The notes: a model not told the origin generated them from the letters alone. DNA of 64,000 nucleotides from Paenibacillus sp. 481 (GCF_021223605.1 NZ_CP075175.1:682001-746000), one strand, 5' to 3'. Counted from the stretch's first letter, positions 54,637 to 63,841 are shown. Numbers and translations: made by a program.

Positions 54637-55587
54637 TTACAGCTTCTCCGCAACACGCAGCTTGGACGAGCGCGCACGCAAATTGTGCTCCAGCTCTGCC
54701 TCGCTTGGTACAATCGGTTTGCGATTGATTAATTTGACGACCCCTACAGTACCACAGGCACACATCGGCAAATTAGGCGGGCACTGGCAGCGTGCTACAT
54801 AGCTGCTAAAAATTCGCTTGCAAATACGGTCTTCCAACGAGTGAAACGTGATGACCGAGACGCGTCCGCCTGGCTTTAAGCAGCGAATCGCTTCATGCAG
54901 AGCCTCTTCAACCGCTCCCAGCTCATCGTTGACAGCAATGCGGAGCGCTTGAAAGCTGCGCTTGGCAGGGTGTCCACCTGTGCGGCGCGCTGCCGCTGGA
55001 ATGCCTGCCTTAACAAGCTCGGCCAATTCACCTGTCGTGCGAACAGGCTGCTTAGCCCGCGCTTCGATGATGCCTTTGGCAATTCGGCGGGAAAATTTCT
55101 CTTCCCCGTATTCGAACAAAATACGGGCAATTTCCGCTTCTGACCATTCGTTAACAATGTCATAAGCCGTTAACGCCCCTTGCTGATCCATGCGCATATC
55201 AAGCGGTGCATCATGGTTATAGCTGAACCCACGCTCAGCCTCATCCAATTGCGGTGAGGATACACCTAAATCAAATAAAATACCGTCAACTTGCGGAAAG
55301 CCGTCCTGTTGCGGCACACCTGCTTGTAGCAGCGCCTCTTTTAAATGACGAAAATTGGTCTTTATTAAGGTTACACGCTGCATATACGGAGCTAGCCGTT
55401 GTTGCGCGTTGTCGAGCGCCCAATCATCTTGATCGAGTCCAATTAGTCTTCCTGCATCCGACAACTTCGACGCAATAAGTTCGCTATGACCCGCGCCCCC
55501 CAGTGTGCAGTCGACGTAAATGCCTTCTGGTTGAACGTTTAAGCTATCGACCGACTCTTCTTTTAGCACGGTTACGTGATGAAACAA
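54637..55587 (-). CDS. rsmH: 16S rRNA (cytosine1402-N4)-methyltransferase RsmH
   Basis: Methylates C1402 in the ribosomal P site. The 316-residue protein starts [21 protein letters not shown], has the SAM motif [33 protein letters not shown], and the C-terminal [14 protein letters not shown]. The start is TTG 55587, 9 nt after AGGAGG; another TTG two codons earlier lies too close to that site. Confidence 0.97.
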   Translation of the reverse strand: MFHHVTVLKEESVDSLNVQPEGIYVDCTLGGAGHSELIASKLSDAGRLIGLDQDDWALDNAQQRLAPYMQRVTLIKTNFRHLKEALLQAGVPQQDGFPQVDGILFDLGVSSPQLDEAERGFSYNHDAPLDMRMDQQGALTAYDIVNEWSEAEIARILFEYGEEKFSRRIAKGIIEARAKQPVRTTGELAELVKAGIPAAARRTGGHPAKRSFQALRIAVNDELGAVEEALHEAIRCLKPGGRVSVITFHSLEDRICKRIFSSYVARCQCPPNLPMCACGTVGVVKLINRKPIVPSEAELEHNLRARSSKLRVAEKL

Positions 55588-55670
55588 CGTCAATTCCCTC
55601 CTATACCTATTCGTTTCCATCTGTGATGCGTATATATGGCGCGCGTCTTCTCTCGCGACCAGTGAGATGT

Positions 55671-56102
55671 TTAGAAGTCAAAGTCAACCAACGTTTCCGC
55701 AATCTCGTTAAACGCTGATTCTGATTGCAGTACATATTGTTCCCATGCGTCCTTACTCCAAATCTCAACTCGGTTCTGAACTCCGATAACCATACATTCC
55801 TTATCCAGCTTAGCATACTGCCGCAGATGTTGAGGAATGTTAATTCGTCCCTGTTTGTCCCACTCACATTCAGAAGCACCTGAAAAGAAAAAGCGCGTAA
55901 ACGCTCGCGCGTCTGCCTTCATTAAGGGCAGAGCCTTTAATTTCTGCTCCAAAAGTCCCCATTCATCCATCGGGTATACAAACAAACATTGATCCAGACC
56001 ACGCGTCAGTACAAAAATGGAGCCTAGTGAATCACGAAATTTAACAGGAACAATGAGGCGGCCCTTGTCATCGATGCTATGTTGAAACTCGCCCATGAAC
56101 AT
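55671..56102 (-). CDS. mraZ: MraZ: transcriptional regulator of the division cluster
   Basis: A 143-residue protein with two AbrB-like swapped-hairpin repeats ([20 protein letters not shown] and [15 protein letters not shown]) and the [13 protein letters not shown] motif. MraZ binds GTGG-rich repeats upstream of its own operon. ATG 56102 gives the standard N terminus [12 protein letters not shown] motifs lie upstream at 56130-56153, consistent with autoregulation. Confidence 0.97.
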   Translation of the reverse strand: MFMGEFQHSIDDKGRLIVPVKFRDSLGSIFVLTRGLDQCLFVYPMDEWGLLEQKLKALPLMKADARAFTRFFFSGASECEWDKQGRINIPQHLRQYAKLDKECMVIGVQNRVEIWSKDAWEQYVLQSESAFNEIAETLVDFDF

Positions 56103-56126
56103 CCTGCCACCACTCCCCTTAGTCAT

Positions 56127-56155
56127 TCACCACTTCACTCCACTTTCCACCACCA
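56127..56155 (-). promoter_or_regulatory. Candidate MraZ-binding repeats
   Basis: On the minus strand GTGG occurs at 56150-56153, 56147-56150, 56140-56143 and 56130-56133, the last two 10 bp apart in an AAGTGGWG context, between the mraZ start and a -10-like TATATT (56160-56165). Confidence 0.5.
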
Positions 56156-56170
56156 ACGCAATATAATTTC

Positions 56171-56212
56171 GCCAAAAAAACAAAAAATCCTGCTACTGTG
56201 GCAGGATTTTTA
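56171..56212 (-). terminator. Terminator of the DUF4349 gene
   Basis: AAAAATCCTGC / GCAGGATTTTT stem followed by TTTTGTTTTTTTGG on the minus strand, just before the mraZ promoter region. Confidence 0.88.
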
Positions 56213-56239
56213 CAAAACCGTCTAGTTTTTTTCCAGTTT

Positions 56240-57406
56240 TTATTTGTCTTTGTTCACATTTTTGGCATCTTTTACACTACTCTGGGTAGAATCAATGACT
56301 TTTTCACTAGTTGAATCCATATTTGGATGTTCATCTTTTGGGTCATTTTCTTTGACTTCGCCTGCCTTTATTTTAGCTCCCACTTCTTGAATCTTCGCAT
56401 TCAAGACATCCAAGGACTTTTGTCGCTCTGGATTGGCTGCCTTCCCACCACCATACTGCTTTCCACCTCTTACTTGCCTCCCCTTTTTGATCACGTACCA
56501 TATAGGCATCCAAATAATAGCCCCCACAATCGCAAATGGTAGCAGAGCTACAATAAGGAGTATCGTATATCTCAAGACAGCAGTAAGTGCGCTCCAGCTT
56601 GCTTTTAATGTATCTCCTATCTGTGTCCCAAATGCATCTTGAATCACATCTTTAGGAACTTGTTTAATGATTTGATACAGGCGGATATGAATGGTGGACA
56701 TCGCCACGTTGTTATCTAAATAACGCATCCGGCCTGTTAACTGTTCAATTTCCAACTGGACTTTTCCAAGTTCATCCGAAAATTTAATGAGATCTTGTGA
56801 CGTTTTGGCATTTTCCATGTATGACAATAAACGTTCTTCAACCACTTTGCGTGCTTTAAGGCGCGCCGTTAGATCCACGTATTCTTCAGTGACATCATTC
56901 GCTGCATACTTGCGATCAAAATTAACATACTCCCATGACCCTAACTTATCTAAAAAAGAATGAAAGCCTTGGGCGGGCACCTTAATCTCGTAGCTTCCAC
57001 CATGCTCAAAGTCCGAACGCTCATCCTCGAATTTCAAAACATATCCACCAGATAATTCGATCAAACGATTCATTTGTTGTTTCGTTGCCTCATAATCTTT
57101 AACTTCCATCGAAAGGTTCGCTTCATAAATTAATTTCCGTTCCGGCTTGGCGACAGGCGATACGCTACTTTTGTTCATACCAGGTTGTCCTTTGGCCTCT
57201 ACATCAGCTTTGGCAGCTGATTCTTGTACGGTTGCGGTTATCCCCTCCGTTTTTTGTGCATTGCTTGAACTGCCCTGAGATGAGCTGCACGCTCCAATGA
57301 TGAAGAGTGCCGCCAGCCATAGCATAGATGTCCAGATGTTGCGCCGCCCTTTGCGGCTTACAAGTAACGACGACGATGACGTGGCCGTTCTCACTTCTTT
57401 TTTCAT
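56240..57406 (-). CDS. DUF4349 domain lipoprotein
   Basis: A 388-residue envelope protein. A lipoprotein signal (lipobox IGAC, lipid Cys about residue 40) is followed by a Ser/Gln/Ala-rich linker and the DUF4349 domain (about 88-270: RKLIYEANLSMEVKDYEATKQQ, GGYVLKFEDERS). The domain includes a predicted coiled-coil hairpin (TARLKARKVVEERLLSYM). A membrane helix at about 283-305 leads to a charged tail, so it has both a lipid anchor and a transmembrane segment. Such proteins are common but uncharacterised. It lies between ahcY and mraZ, where Bacillus has no gene. Confidence 0.88.
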   Translation of the reverse strand: MKKEVRTATSSSSLLVSRKGRRNIWTSMLWLAALFIIGACSSSQGSSSNAQKTEGITATVQESAAKADVEAKGQPGMNKSSVSPVAKPERKLIYEANLSMEVKDYEATKQQMNRLIELSGGYVLKFEDERSDFEHGGSYEIKVPAQGFHSFLDKLGSWEYVNFDRKYAANDVTEEYVDLTARLKARKVVEERLLSYMENAKTSQDLIKFSDELGKVQLEIEQLTGRMRYLDNNVAMSTIHIRLYQIIKQVPKDVIQDAFGTQIGDTLKASWSALTAVLRYTILLIVALLPFAIVGAIIWMPIWYVIKKGRQVRGGKQYGGGKAANPERQKSLDVLNAKIQEVGAKIKAGEVKENDPKDEHPNMDSTSEKVIDSTQSSVKDAKNVNKDK

Positions 57407-57718
57407 ATTGACCCCTTCTTTCTATTACATTCTTATGAGCCATGAGTTCTAGTCATGAGTTCTAATCATCATGCAAATCTGAGCTGTACTTCATATAACG
57501 GTCAAACGAACCCATTTGTTGCTAAAAAATAAGATCGTTACAACATTGTGATTAATTTCAAATAGAAACGTAGGCGCAAAAAAAAGGCGCTCACGACCAT
57601 AGTCGTAAACGCCTCTATTCAATATCGATTGCATAGGATTAGATCAGTCCACACCGTGCTTATGGGCTTAGATGCTCTGGTAGCTCTTTAGCTTGTTAGC
57701 TTGTTAAGAACTTCGAGC
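57407..57718 (-). other. 312-nt gap between ahcY and the DUF4349 gene
   Basis: It contains the ahcY terminator and, at 57441-57469, a 13-nt tandem repeat (CATGAGTTCTAGT CATGAGTTCTAAT). No clear promoter for the DUF4349 gene could be fixed; TTGACC near 57506 lacks a good -10 partner. The remainder shows nothing recognisable. Confidence 0.5.
57577..57614 (-). terminator. Terminator of ahcY
   Basis: GGCGTTTACGAC / GTCGTGAGCGCC stem with TTTTTTTTGCG on the minus strand, about 100 nt past the ahcY stop codon. Confidence 0.88.
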
Positions 57719-58993
57719 TTAGTGCTCCTGCCAGCTATCTAAGTAGGCACTTTGCTCCGCACTTAACTTGTCAATCGTGATCCCAAGCGACTCAAGCTTA
57801 TAACGAGCAACTTGCTCATCCAGCTCATAAGGCACGTTCACAACCTTATTGCCGATCTGCTCATGTTGGTCATTTACATACTTCAAGGACATCGCTTGCA
57901 AGGCAAACGTCATATCCATAATTTCCGCAGGATGACCATCACCAGCCGCCAAATTAACGAGACGACCTTCAGCAAGTAAATAGATGCTGCGTCCATCTTG
58001 GAGGCTGTACTCCTCAATGTTGTGGCGTACTCTACGAACGCTAGTCGCGCGCTCTGCAAGCTCCAGCTTGTTTACCTCAACGTCAAAGTGACCCGCGTTG
58101 GACAAGATTGCCCCGTCCTTCATCACATCATAATGCTCGCCGCGTATAACGTCGCGATTCCCCGTTACTGTAACGAAGATGTCGCCGACACGCGCAGCTT
58201 CCGACATCGGAAGCACAGCAAAGCCATCCATGTAAGCTTCAACGCCTTTAACCGCGTCGATTTCGGTGACGACAACGTTCGCCCCGAGTCCTTTTGCACG
58301 AAGTGCAACGCCTTTGCCACACCAGCCGTAACCGACTACGACAACTGTTTTTCCAGCGACAACCAAGTTCGTCGTCCGGTTAATACCGTCCCAGACGGAC
58401 TGTCCTGTTCCATAACGGTTATCAAACAAATATTTGCACTGTGCGTCGTTAACGGCAACCATCGGGAATGTAAGCGTGCCGTCCTTTTCCATCGCCTTCA
58501 GGCGCAAAATGCCTGTTGTCGTCTCTTCTGCACCACCGCGAACGTTAACCCGCAAATCGGGGCGCTCGGTATGAAGAATGGAAATCAAATCGCCGCCATC
58601 ATCAATAATGAGATCAGGCTTATTCTCCAACGCACGAATGAGCAATTGCTTATACTCTTCAGGTTCTGGGTTATATTTTGCGAACACGGTAACGCCATCT
58701 TCCACCAATGCCGCACATACGTCATCTTGCGTAGATAACGGGTTGCTGCCTGTGATCGTAACTTCTGCACCACCGGCTTGCACAACTTTCGCCAAATAAG
58801 CTGTCTTTGCTTCCAAGTGTAGTGAAATCGTAACTTTCAACCCTTTAAATGGCTGCTCGCGCTCAAATTGCTCGCGAATCCGATTCAATACAGGCATATG
58901 CGCCTGAACCCAATCAATTTTCAAGTGACCTTCTGGGGCTAAAGATATGTCGTGAATAATGCTGTCTTGCGCTGCTTTTGTTGACTGACTCAT
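57719..58993 (-). CDS. ahcY: Adenosylhomocysteinase (S-adenosylhomocysteine hydrolase)
   Basis: Hydrolyses S-adenosylhomocysteine to adenosine and homocysteine, clearing the by-product of methylation. The 424-residue protein has the substrate-domain segments (SLHLEAKTAYLAKVV, GSNPLSTQDDV, DDGGDLISILH), the NAD-binding motif VVVVGYGWCGKGVALRAKG, and the C-terminal DSWQEH. It belongs to the shorter (archaeal/Thermotoga-like) form that lacks the roughly 40-residue insert. Most Bacillus species use the two-step Pfs/LuxS route instead. It has its own terminator; ATG follows GGAAGG. Confidence 0.95.
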   Translation of the reverse strand: MSQSTKAAQDSIIHDISLAPEGHLKIDWVQAHMPVLNRIREQFEREQPFKGLKVTISLHLEAKTAYLAKVVQAGGAEVTITGSNPLSTQDDVCAALVEDGVTVFAKYNPEPEEYKQLLIRALENKPDLIIDDGGDLISILHTERPDLRVNVRGGAEETTTGILRLKAMEKDGTLTFPMVAVNDAQCKYLFDNRYGTGQSVWDGINRTTNLVVAGKTVVVVGYGWCGKGVALRAKGLGANVVVTEIDAVKGVEAYMDGFAVLPMSEAARVGDIFVTVTGNRDVIRGEHYDVMKDGAILSNAGHFDVEVNKLELAERATSVRRVRHNIEEYSLQDGRSIYLLAEGRLVNLAAGDGHPAEIMDMTFALQAMSLKYVNDQHEQIGNKVVNVPYELDEQVARYKLESLGITIDKLSAEQSAYLDSWQEH

Positions 58994-59110
58994 TTACTGA
59001 ACCATCCTTCCCACATTGCAAAAGATTATATGGACATCTCGCTTCGCCGTATCGTGTCATTTGTGCTCATTCATGGTGTATGATCATGCTGCTATGATAG
59101 TCCATGACTG

Positions 59111-60739
59111 TTACAGCAGTACGAGACGATGTTCCCCTTGCCATACGACCGGAGCCTCCATCAGGGGCTTAAACCAGTCTTTTCCATAACGACATTCGTA
59201 CATGAGTGGGTTCAATACCCGCTCCTGCGGTTTGTCGAGCGGCCACAACGCTAGTTTCAGTCGCTCCCATTGCCGCAAACCAGACTCATGCTGTTTGTGC
59301 AGTGCATCGTGCGCACGATTGCGCAAGAAGTCGATCTGCTCCAGCACTTTAGCACGATTCGTATCACCTAGTTTGCCGAGACTAGGCAGCGTGGTGGATA
59401 ACGCATCTAGCAATTCACCATACTGAGCATCCACATTTGCTTTCATCGCCGCGAATCTCTCATCTAGGCGCAATTCATCTTGCGCTGTAAGCCACTCAGC
59501 GCGCTTCTCCGCGTAACGGCTGCAAATATCTTCAGCCGTTAGCTCGTACTTGGTAAGCAGCTTATTCAGCGTGCCTTCCATGCACGTAAAGCTCATGCGT
59601 GACCATAGCATTGGCATGCGCATGCGGAACGCATGAAACGCACGCTTCGTCTGCGCCCAGTAGGCCAGTTCACCTGGGCCAAGTACAGTCGCGAGCACAG
59701 GGAATAAATATTCTTGCATCAATGGACGCGTAAGTACATTGTTGCTAAATTGCTCAGGGTGCTGATCCAAATGCAGCAGCAGCTGTTCCTTATCCCAGCT
59801 TACCGTACCGCTGCGATCCTGAAAGAGGTCACCTTCTTTATATAGCAAGCGCCGTTCCCCTTCGTGTACAACGAATAAGTTGGCACTGTTTCTACCGCGT
59901 TCTGCCTGAATAGCGAATCCTTGTGCTGCAATATCCTGCTCACTTGCCAACAATGCCTGCTCCAAACACTCGTTACCTTGGATCAGCGATTGAAACATCG
60001 GTTTCTCCAGACGCCGTAACGCTGGGTCATCGGAATCAAGCAAGACAAGACCGTATGGGCCGAACCAGTCGCTTAGCATATGTGCGAAGGCATCTGTCAG
60101 CGAAGTCGAACGACGCGCCGTTTGGCGCATTCGCTCCATCAAATCCGGCTTGAACTCGGTAGCTGGCAACCATTCTTCCGCTGCAGTCAGCACTTGCTCC
60201 CAATCCGACTCTGTCAGCTTAATACGGCTGACTGGCGCTCGCAGCTCCGTCGGCTTCTCCAACCGTACTCGCTGTAATGCCGGTTCGGCTGAAAGCAGGT
60301 AGGCATGGTTAACTTCATCGTAATCATGATCTTCGCCAGCGATCCAAAATACAGGGATTACAGGTCGGCCGAGCTTTTCCTCTGCCTCCTGCGCCATACG
60401 GATAATCGAAATCGCTTTATGAACAACGAGCAGCGGTCCCGTAAACAATCCACCTTGCTGCCCACCTACGACAACTACCGCTTCTTCGTTAGCCAATCGA
60501 TCTAGCGATTGCATAACACGAGGATGATCATTATATACCTTGTTGTAGTTTCTAAGCGTCTCCACCAAGCTAGCGCGATCTGCACGCAAATGGTCGGCAT
60601 CCTGCAACCACTGCACACGCTGTTCCCAATCTTCATCAGGATGGAATTCGTATAAATTATGAACAATAGACGTTGAACGTTCTATGTATTGTTGAACTAA
60701 TGCTTGCTGTACCGGAATGTTCATCACGGGCCAATTCAT
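59111..60739 (-). CDS. bshC: Bacillithiol biosynthesis cysteine-adding enzyme BshC
   Basis: Adds cysteine to GlcN-malate, the last step of bacillithiol synthesis. The 542-residue protein has the Rossmann-like core with VVVGGQQGGLFTGPLLVVHK and PVIPVFWIAGEDHDYDEVNH, conserved in the family, then the coiled-coil arm (about 430-500) and the C-terminal PLMYECRYGKDWF. I start at ATG 60739, 9 nt after GGAGGG; the open frame extends 27 codons further but lacks a site. In Bacillus the gene (yllA) also lies upstream of mraZ. Confidence 0.95.
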   Translation of the reverse strand: MNWPVMNIPVQQALVQQYIERSTSIVHNLYEFHPDEDWEQRVQWLQDADHLRADRASLVETLRNYNKVYNDHPRVMQSLDRLANEEAVVVVGGQQGGLFTGPLLVVHKAISIIRMAQEAEEKLGRPVIPVFWIAGEDHDYDEVNHAYLLSAEPALQRVRLEKPTELRAPVSRIKLTESDWEQVLTAAEEWLPATEFKPDLMERMRQTARRSTSLTDAFAHMLSDWFGPYGLVLLDSDDPALRRLEKPMFQSLIQGNECLEQALLASEQDIAAQGFAIQAERGRNSANLFVVHEGERRLLYKEGDLFQDRSGTVSWDKEQLLLHLDQHPEQFSNNVLTRPLMQEYLFPVLATVLGPGELAYWAQTKRAFHAFRMRMPMLWSRMSFTCMEGTLNKLLTKYELTAEDICSRYAEKRAEWLTAQDELRLDERFAAMKANVDAQYGELLDALSTTLPSLGKLGDTNRAKVLEQIDFLRNRAHDALHKQHESGLRQWERLKLALWPLDKPQERVLNPLMYECRYGKDWFKPLMEAPVVWQGEHRLVLL

Positions 60740-60826
60740 GATAAGCCGCCCTCCATTTCTGTTTCGTATTGATTGTACACAATGCGGCTTGGACCCGTCA
60801 AAGCGAAGTTCTCGATACATAAATCA

Positions 60827-61213
60827 TTACATGGTAGATATGTATTTAATTACACCGATTGGCATCAACACAAGATATAGCACAGTAAATGCAAAAAATG
60901 AAATACGCCAAATCGTACGCAACAATTTAGGCATATCTACTTTTCCGTATTTACGCTGCTGCAAACTTCCTAATAGTCCTCCCGAGACGAGCAGCAACAG
61001 TAAAAACCAATATAGACCGAGCTGAGAGTTAAATATAACGTTATACAATCCCGATACAGATGCAATAAGAAACGCGGTCGTAACGTCCATCGCAACCATA
61101 AACGCTTTTTTCCGTGGTCGAACAAAATAAGAAGCTATAAACCATGCAATAATAAAAGGAAAAAACGGCAACACCGAAAAAAGTACAAATGAGTTAGATA
61201 ACAATTGCCACAT
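60827..61213 (-). CDS. DUF3397 membrane protein
   Basis: A 128-residue protein with about four hydrophobic helices (FVLFSVLPFFPFIIAWFIA; FLIASVSGLYNVIF; LGLYWFLLLLLVSGGLLG; IWRISFFAFTVLYLVLMPIGV), separated by basic loops (FVRPRKKAF, LQQRKYGK). This matches the DUF3397 family of Bacillales, of unknown function. I place the start at ATG 61213; its ribosome binding site (GAGGAG) is 14 nt away, so translation may be weak. The larger frame to 61381 overlaps panE and lacks the expected start. Confidence 0.78.
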   Translation of the reverse strand: MWQLLSNSFVLFSVLPFFPFIIAWFIASYFVRPRKKAFMVAMDVTTAFLIASVSGLYNVIFNSQLGLYWFLLLLLVSGGLLGSLQQRKYGKVDMPKLLRTIWRISFFAFTVLYLVLMPIGVIKYISTM

Positions 61214-61286
61214 TGTATCTAGGCACGCTCCTCTCCCGAAATGTCGCAAGTGCTGTTCAATGCGTGCAAAGCGCAAACTTGAACCG

Positions 61287-62285
61287 TTACATCGCTTGGA
61301 TGATACGATATAGCGCTTGCTGCATCGGCACTTGCACATGATGTTGTGCCGCCATACGCAAAATTGCGCCAGTGATGGCATCTATTTCTGTCTTGTTTCC
61401 CGCTATGCGATCCTGAAGCATAGATGATGTATTGCGTGCCGTTCGCTCGCAAACCGTCACAATTTGCTCCCAAGCTTCGTGTTCCTTGATAGGAATCTGA
61501 GCAGCTGTGAAGACGGCGACGACTTCTGCCAAAATGAGTTTCATTAGCTGTATACGTTCCTCAGTAGCTAACAGTTCCCCATTTTGTATACTTAACACTG
61601 TCGTCAGCGGATTGATTACGGCGTTAACGACTAATTTTCGAAACATCATATCTTCGATGTTGTTCGACAAAAATACCTGAAATCCTGCCAAATTCAGCAT
61701 ATTTTTCACAAATCCACTTACCTTTTCATCCGAAACACTCGTTTCACCGATAAACGTCGTCCCCGTACCCGTCCTGCGCACAACGTTGGATCCTTCTCTT
61801 TTGGCCGCCTCTGTTGTGACCGCGGCCAATACAAGTGGCCATTCCTTACGCAAACGTTCCAAATGCCCAACACCATTTTGAAAACATACTAGCGTTTCCT
61901 TACTAGCATAACGTGGCCATTCAACCAATTGTTTCATAAACGACTCGTCCAGATGCGTTTGCTTGACGAATAACCATAGGCACTCTACTTTTTCATTCAT
62001 GGAAATAAGCCGTTCTTTAGCCGTTTGAAATGAGTACGTCTCTGGACACGATACAGTCCGCTCTTCACCTTCCAACGACACGATACGAATACCTTCTTCT
62101 CTAATGATTCGGGCTTGTTCCTCCGTTCGTGTCCACAGCCGGACCCCGCTAATTTGGGTGTCATGATCGAGAGACTTACCCGCTTCACTCATGGCGTTCG
62201 ATTCGTTATCTGCATTCAAGGCCAGCAGCAGCTTGGATGTGAACAACAAGCCTAATGAGCCCGCCCCTATAATGTCCACCTTCAC
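61287..62285 (-). CDS. panE: 2-dehydropantoate 2-reductase (PanE/ApbA)
   Basis: Reduces ketopantoate to pantoate with NADPH for CoA synthesis. The 332-residue protein has the N-terminal NADPH motif DIIGAGSLGLLF, KQTHLDES in place of the classical KxxQ region, the FQNGVGHLERL segment, and the C-terminal catalytic Lys-Asn pair in FRKLVVNAVINPLTTVL. The family also includes related reductases, so ketopantoate is the likely but not proven substrate. It starts with GTG 62285 behind AGGAGG and matches the position of B. subtilis ylbQ (panE). Confidence 0.88.
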   Translation of the reverse strand: MKVDIIGAGSLGLLFTSKLLLALNADNESNAMSEAGKSLDHDTQISGVRLWTRTEEQARIIREEGIRIVSLEGEERTVSCPETYSFQTAKERLISMNEKVECLWLFVKQTHLDESFMKQLVEWPRYASKETLVCFQNGVGHLERLRKEWPLVLAAVTTEAAKREGSNVVRRTGTGTTFIGETSVSDEKVSGFVKNMLNLAGFQVFLSNNIEDMMFRKLVVNAVINPLTTVLSIQNGELLATEERIQLMKLILAEVVAVFTAAQIPIKEHEAWEQIVTVCERTARNTSSMLQDRIAGNKTEIDAITGAILRMAAQHHVQVPMQQALYRIIQAM

Positions 62286-62345
62286 ACTTCTTCCTCCTTA
62301 CTTCATTACAACTTAGACGTACCTACATTTATAACAAACAAGCTG

Positions 62346-62395
62346 CAAAAACACAAAAAAGCACCTATACAAGCTTCTGCTTGCAAGGCGCTTTT
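62346..62395 (-). terminator. Terminator of the RsfA-family gene
   Basis: AAAAGCGCCTTGCAAGC / GCTTGTATAGGTGCTTTT stem with two mismatches, followed by TTTTTTGTGTTTTTG on the minus strand. Confidence 0.8.
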
Positions 62396-62461
62396 CACGT
62401 CCCCTACATTTTCTGGATTGGTCATGATGGCAAGATGTGAATATGGTAAAGCATCTATTGA

Positions 62462-63106
62462 CTACTCTATTCGTTCCAGATTGCCGTTTGCATCCATACG
62501 AAAGCGGGTTTTATTTTCTTCCTCTTCTTCACTTAAAATAGCTAAGCGGCGTGCGCGATCCATAATTTGAATAAGCGCTTTGTAATCATCATTTACTGTT
62601 CTGTAGTCGCTCTGCACTTCATTTACTTGCTTGGATAGCACATTGTTCTCTGCCTGTAAACGTGACATTTGTTCCTCTTTGTCTTGCAACTCTTTTTCGA
62701 TTTGCTTCACGTAACGTGCCAAATCTTGATAGCTATTACGCCATTGCCGTAAAAACCGGATGACCATGTCTAAGGACAGTGAATCCTCCGTTATGGCGTC
62801 CACCTTCACACCTAAATCTTCTCCGTCTGTCAATGCAATTGACGCTACTTGAGCACCAAGTGGCTGCTTTTTTATAAAATTGCGTTTTTGTCTTTGCGCT
62901 TTTGCTAGTTGGATGGCTGCCTCATATTTTTTACGCACAAAACTGTTCCATCGAAAACCGCATGCAGCAGAAGTCCGCCCTATTTTTTCACCAACCTCTT
63001 CAAAAGCAGCTAGTTGCGTACTTCCTTCGCGAATATGTCGTAATGTCACCTCTGCCAAAATTAAATCGTCGTCCGCTGTCCAAGCATCTTGTCTGATTGC
63101 CGTCAT
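62462..63106 (-). CDS. RsfA-family prespore transcriptional regulator (YlbO-like)
   Basis: A 214-residue Myb/SANT-like regulator. The N terminus [21 protein letters not shown] and [20 protein letters not shown] form the DNA-binding domain shared by RsfA and YlbO of B. subtilis. A long coiled coil (about 110-195, [19 protein letters not shown]) follows. RsfA is made in the forespore and tunes sigma-F genes; ylbO is a paralogue at the equivalent locus near panE and bshC. GGAGG lies 6 nt before ATG 63106. Confidence 0.9.
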   Translation of the reverse strand: MTAIRQDAWTADDDLILAEVTLRHIREGSTQLAAFEEVGEKIGRTSAACGFRWNSFVRKKYEAAIQLAKAQRQKRNFIKKQPLGAQVASIALTDGEDLGVKVDAITEDSLSLDMVIRFLRQWRNSYQDLARYVKQIEKELQDKEEQMSRLQAENNVLSKQVNEVQSDYRTVNDDYKALIQIMDRARRLAILSEEEEENKTRFRMDANGNLERIE

Positions 63107-63450
63107 ACGATAACCTCCTAACTACATCCATCATTCGTTCCGGTTGTGAACAGCACCTCTGAACGATTGCAACCGAATCAATCGAACAGGGATACCTGTC
63201 GGTTATAAACCGCATATTCCATTTCTATGCCCATGGTAGAGTTCATAGAATCTATTGGATACTAAAATGTATATCCATTTTTCCTAGGAAAAATACGTGC
63301 TAATGTCCATACGCAATGTCACAATAACGATGTTGTACACAAAATGTTTGATATTTAGTCACGGTTGGCAGTTTACACCATGTGACACGAAGGCTATAAT
63401 GGCTTTAGAAAATGTTGGTTGCACCGTTTGTAACGAGAGGGGGATGAATC
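63107..63450. other. 344-nt divergent intergenic region
   Basis: This region separates the rsfA-family gene (minus) from the DUF2626 gene (plus). It holds the plus-strand promoter at 63372-63400. On the minus side a GCATA motif lies near 63226, but no convincing sigma-F -10 box follows, so no promoter is called. Confidence 0.45.
63372..63400 (+). promoter_or_regulatory. Promoter of the DUF2626 gene
   Basis: TTTACA (63372-63377) and a perfect TATAAT (63395-63400) with 17-bp spacing, 50 bp upstream of the GTG start. Confidence 0.75.
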
Positions 63451-63687
63451 GTGGCACGGATGTATCGCGTACTCGGTTTCTGGACATTAGTCTTCGGCCT
63501 GATGGCTTTTGCAGGACACATGGTTGAAATGGCGCTGCTCTTCTTCATGCAAACTGCTTTCTTTGTAGGTTTGGGCTATTTGAAATTGACCGAGCGTACA
63601 TATATACTCCTGTTCTGGGGGTACATGGTAGTCTGCTTTACTGGATTTTCGTACTGGTCCGTTTTCGTTATGGGCAAGCCTTATTAA
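63451..63687 (+). CDS. DUF2626 family small membrane protein (YqgY-like)
   Basis: A 78-residue plus-strand protein, mostly hydrophobic, with about three helices (GFWTLVFGLMAFAG, LLFFMQTAFFVGLGYL, TYILLFWGYMVVCFTGFSY). MYRVLGFWTLVFG and LGYLKLTERTYI match the DUF2626 family (YqgY of B. subtilis), function unknown. It starts with GTG 63451, 9 nt after AGAGGGGG. It is monocistronic, with promoter and terminator. Confidence 0.88.
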   Translation: MARMYRVLGFWTLVFGLMAFAGHMVEMALLFFMQTAFFVGLGYLKLTERTYILLFWGYMVVCFTGFSYWSVFVMGKPY

Positions 63688-63738
63688 TGAACGGATTGAG
63701 CACGAGTAAGAGTAAACTTAACATTTCAACGCAGTAAC

Positions 63739-63772
63739 GACCGATGTCATTTGACATCGGTCATTTTAAATT
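63739..63772 (+). terminator. Terminator of the DUF2626 gene
   Basis: GACCGATGTCA / TGACATCGGTC stem with a 2-nt loop followed by ATTTTAAATTT. It may also serve the minus-strand gene ending at 63842. Confidence 0.8.
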
Positions 63773-63800
63773 TATGGGGAATCAAGCTGAATACCCTTCA

Positions 63801-63832
63801 CAGAGCCACAGAGCCACAGAGCTACAGAGCTA
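63801..63832. repeat. 8-nt tandem repeat, four copies
   Basis: CAGAGCCA, CAGAGCCA, CAGAGCTA and CAGAGCTA in direct succession, between the stop codon of the minus-strand gene at 63842 and the DUF2626 terminator. Confidence 0.85.
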
Positions 63833-63841
63833 CACATGAAG

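Noticed and set aside
57998-58738. Plus-strand open frame of 246 codons across ahcY
   Set aside because: Antisense shadow of ahcY with an implausible product.
61214-61381. 56-codon N-terminal extension of the DUF3397 protein
   Set aside because: It overlaps panE antisense-free but out of frame, is basic and Cys-rich, and does not fit the family; the shorter membrane protein does.
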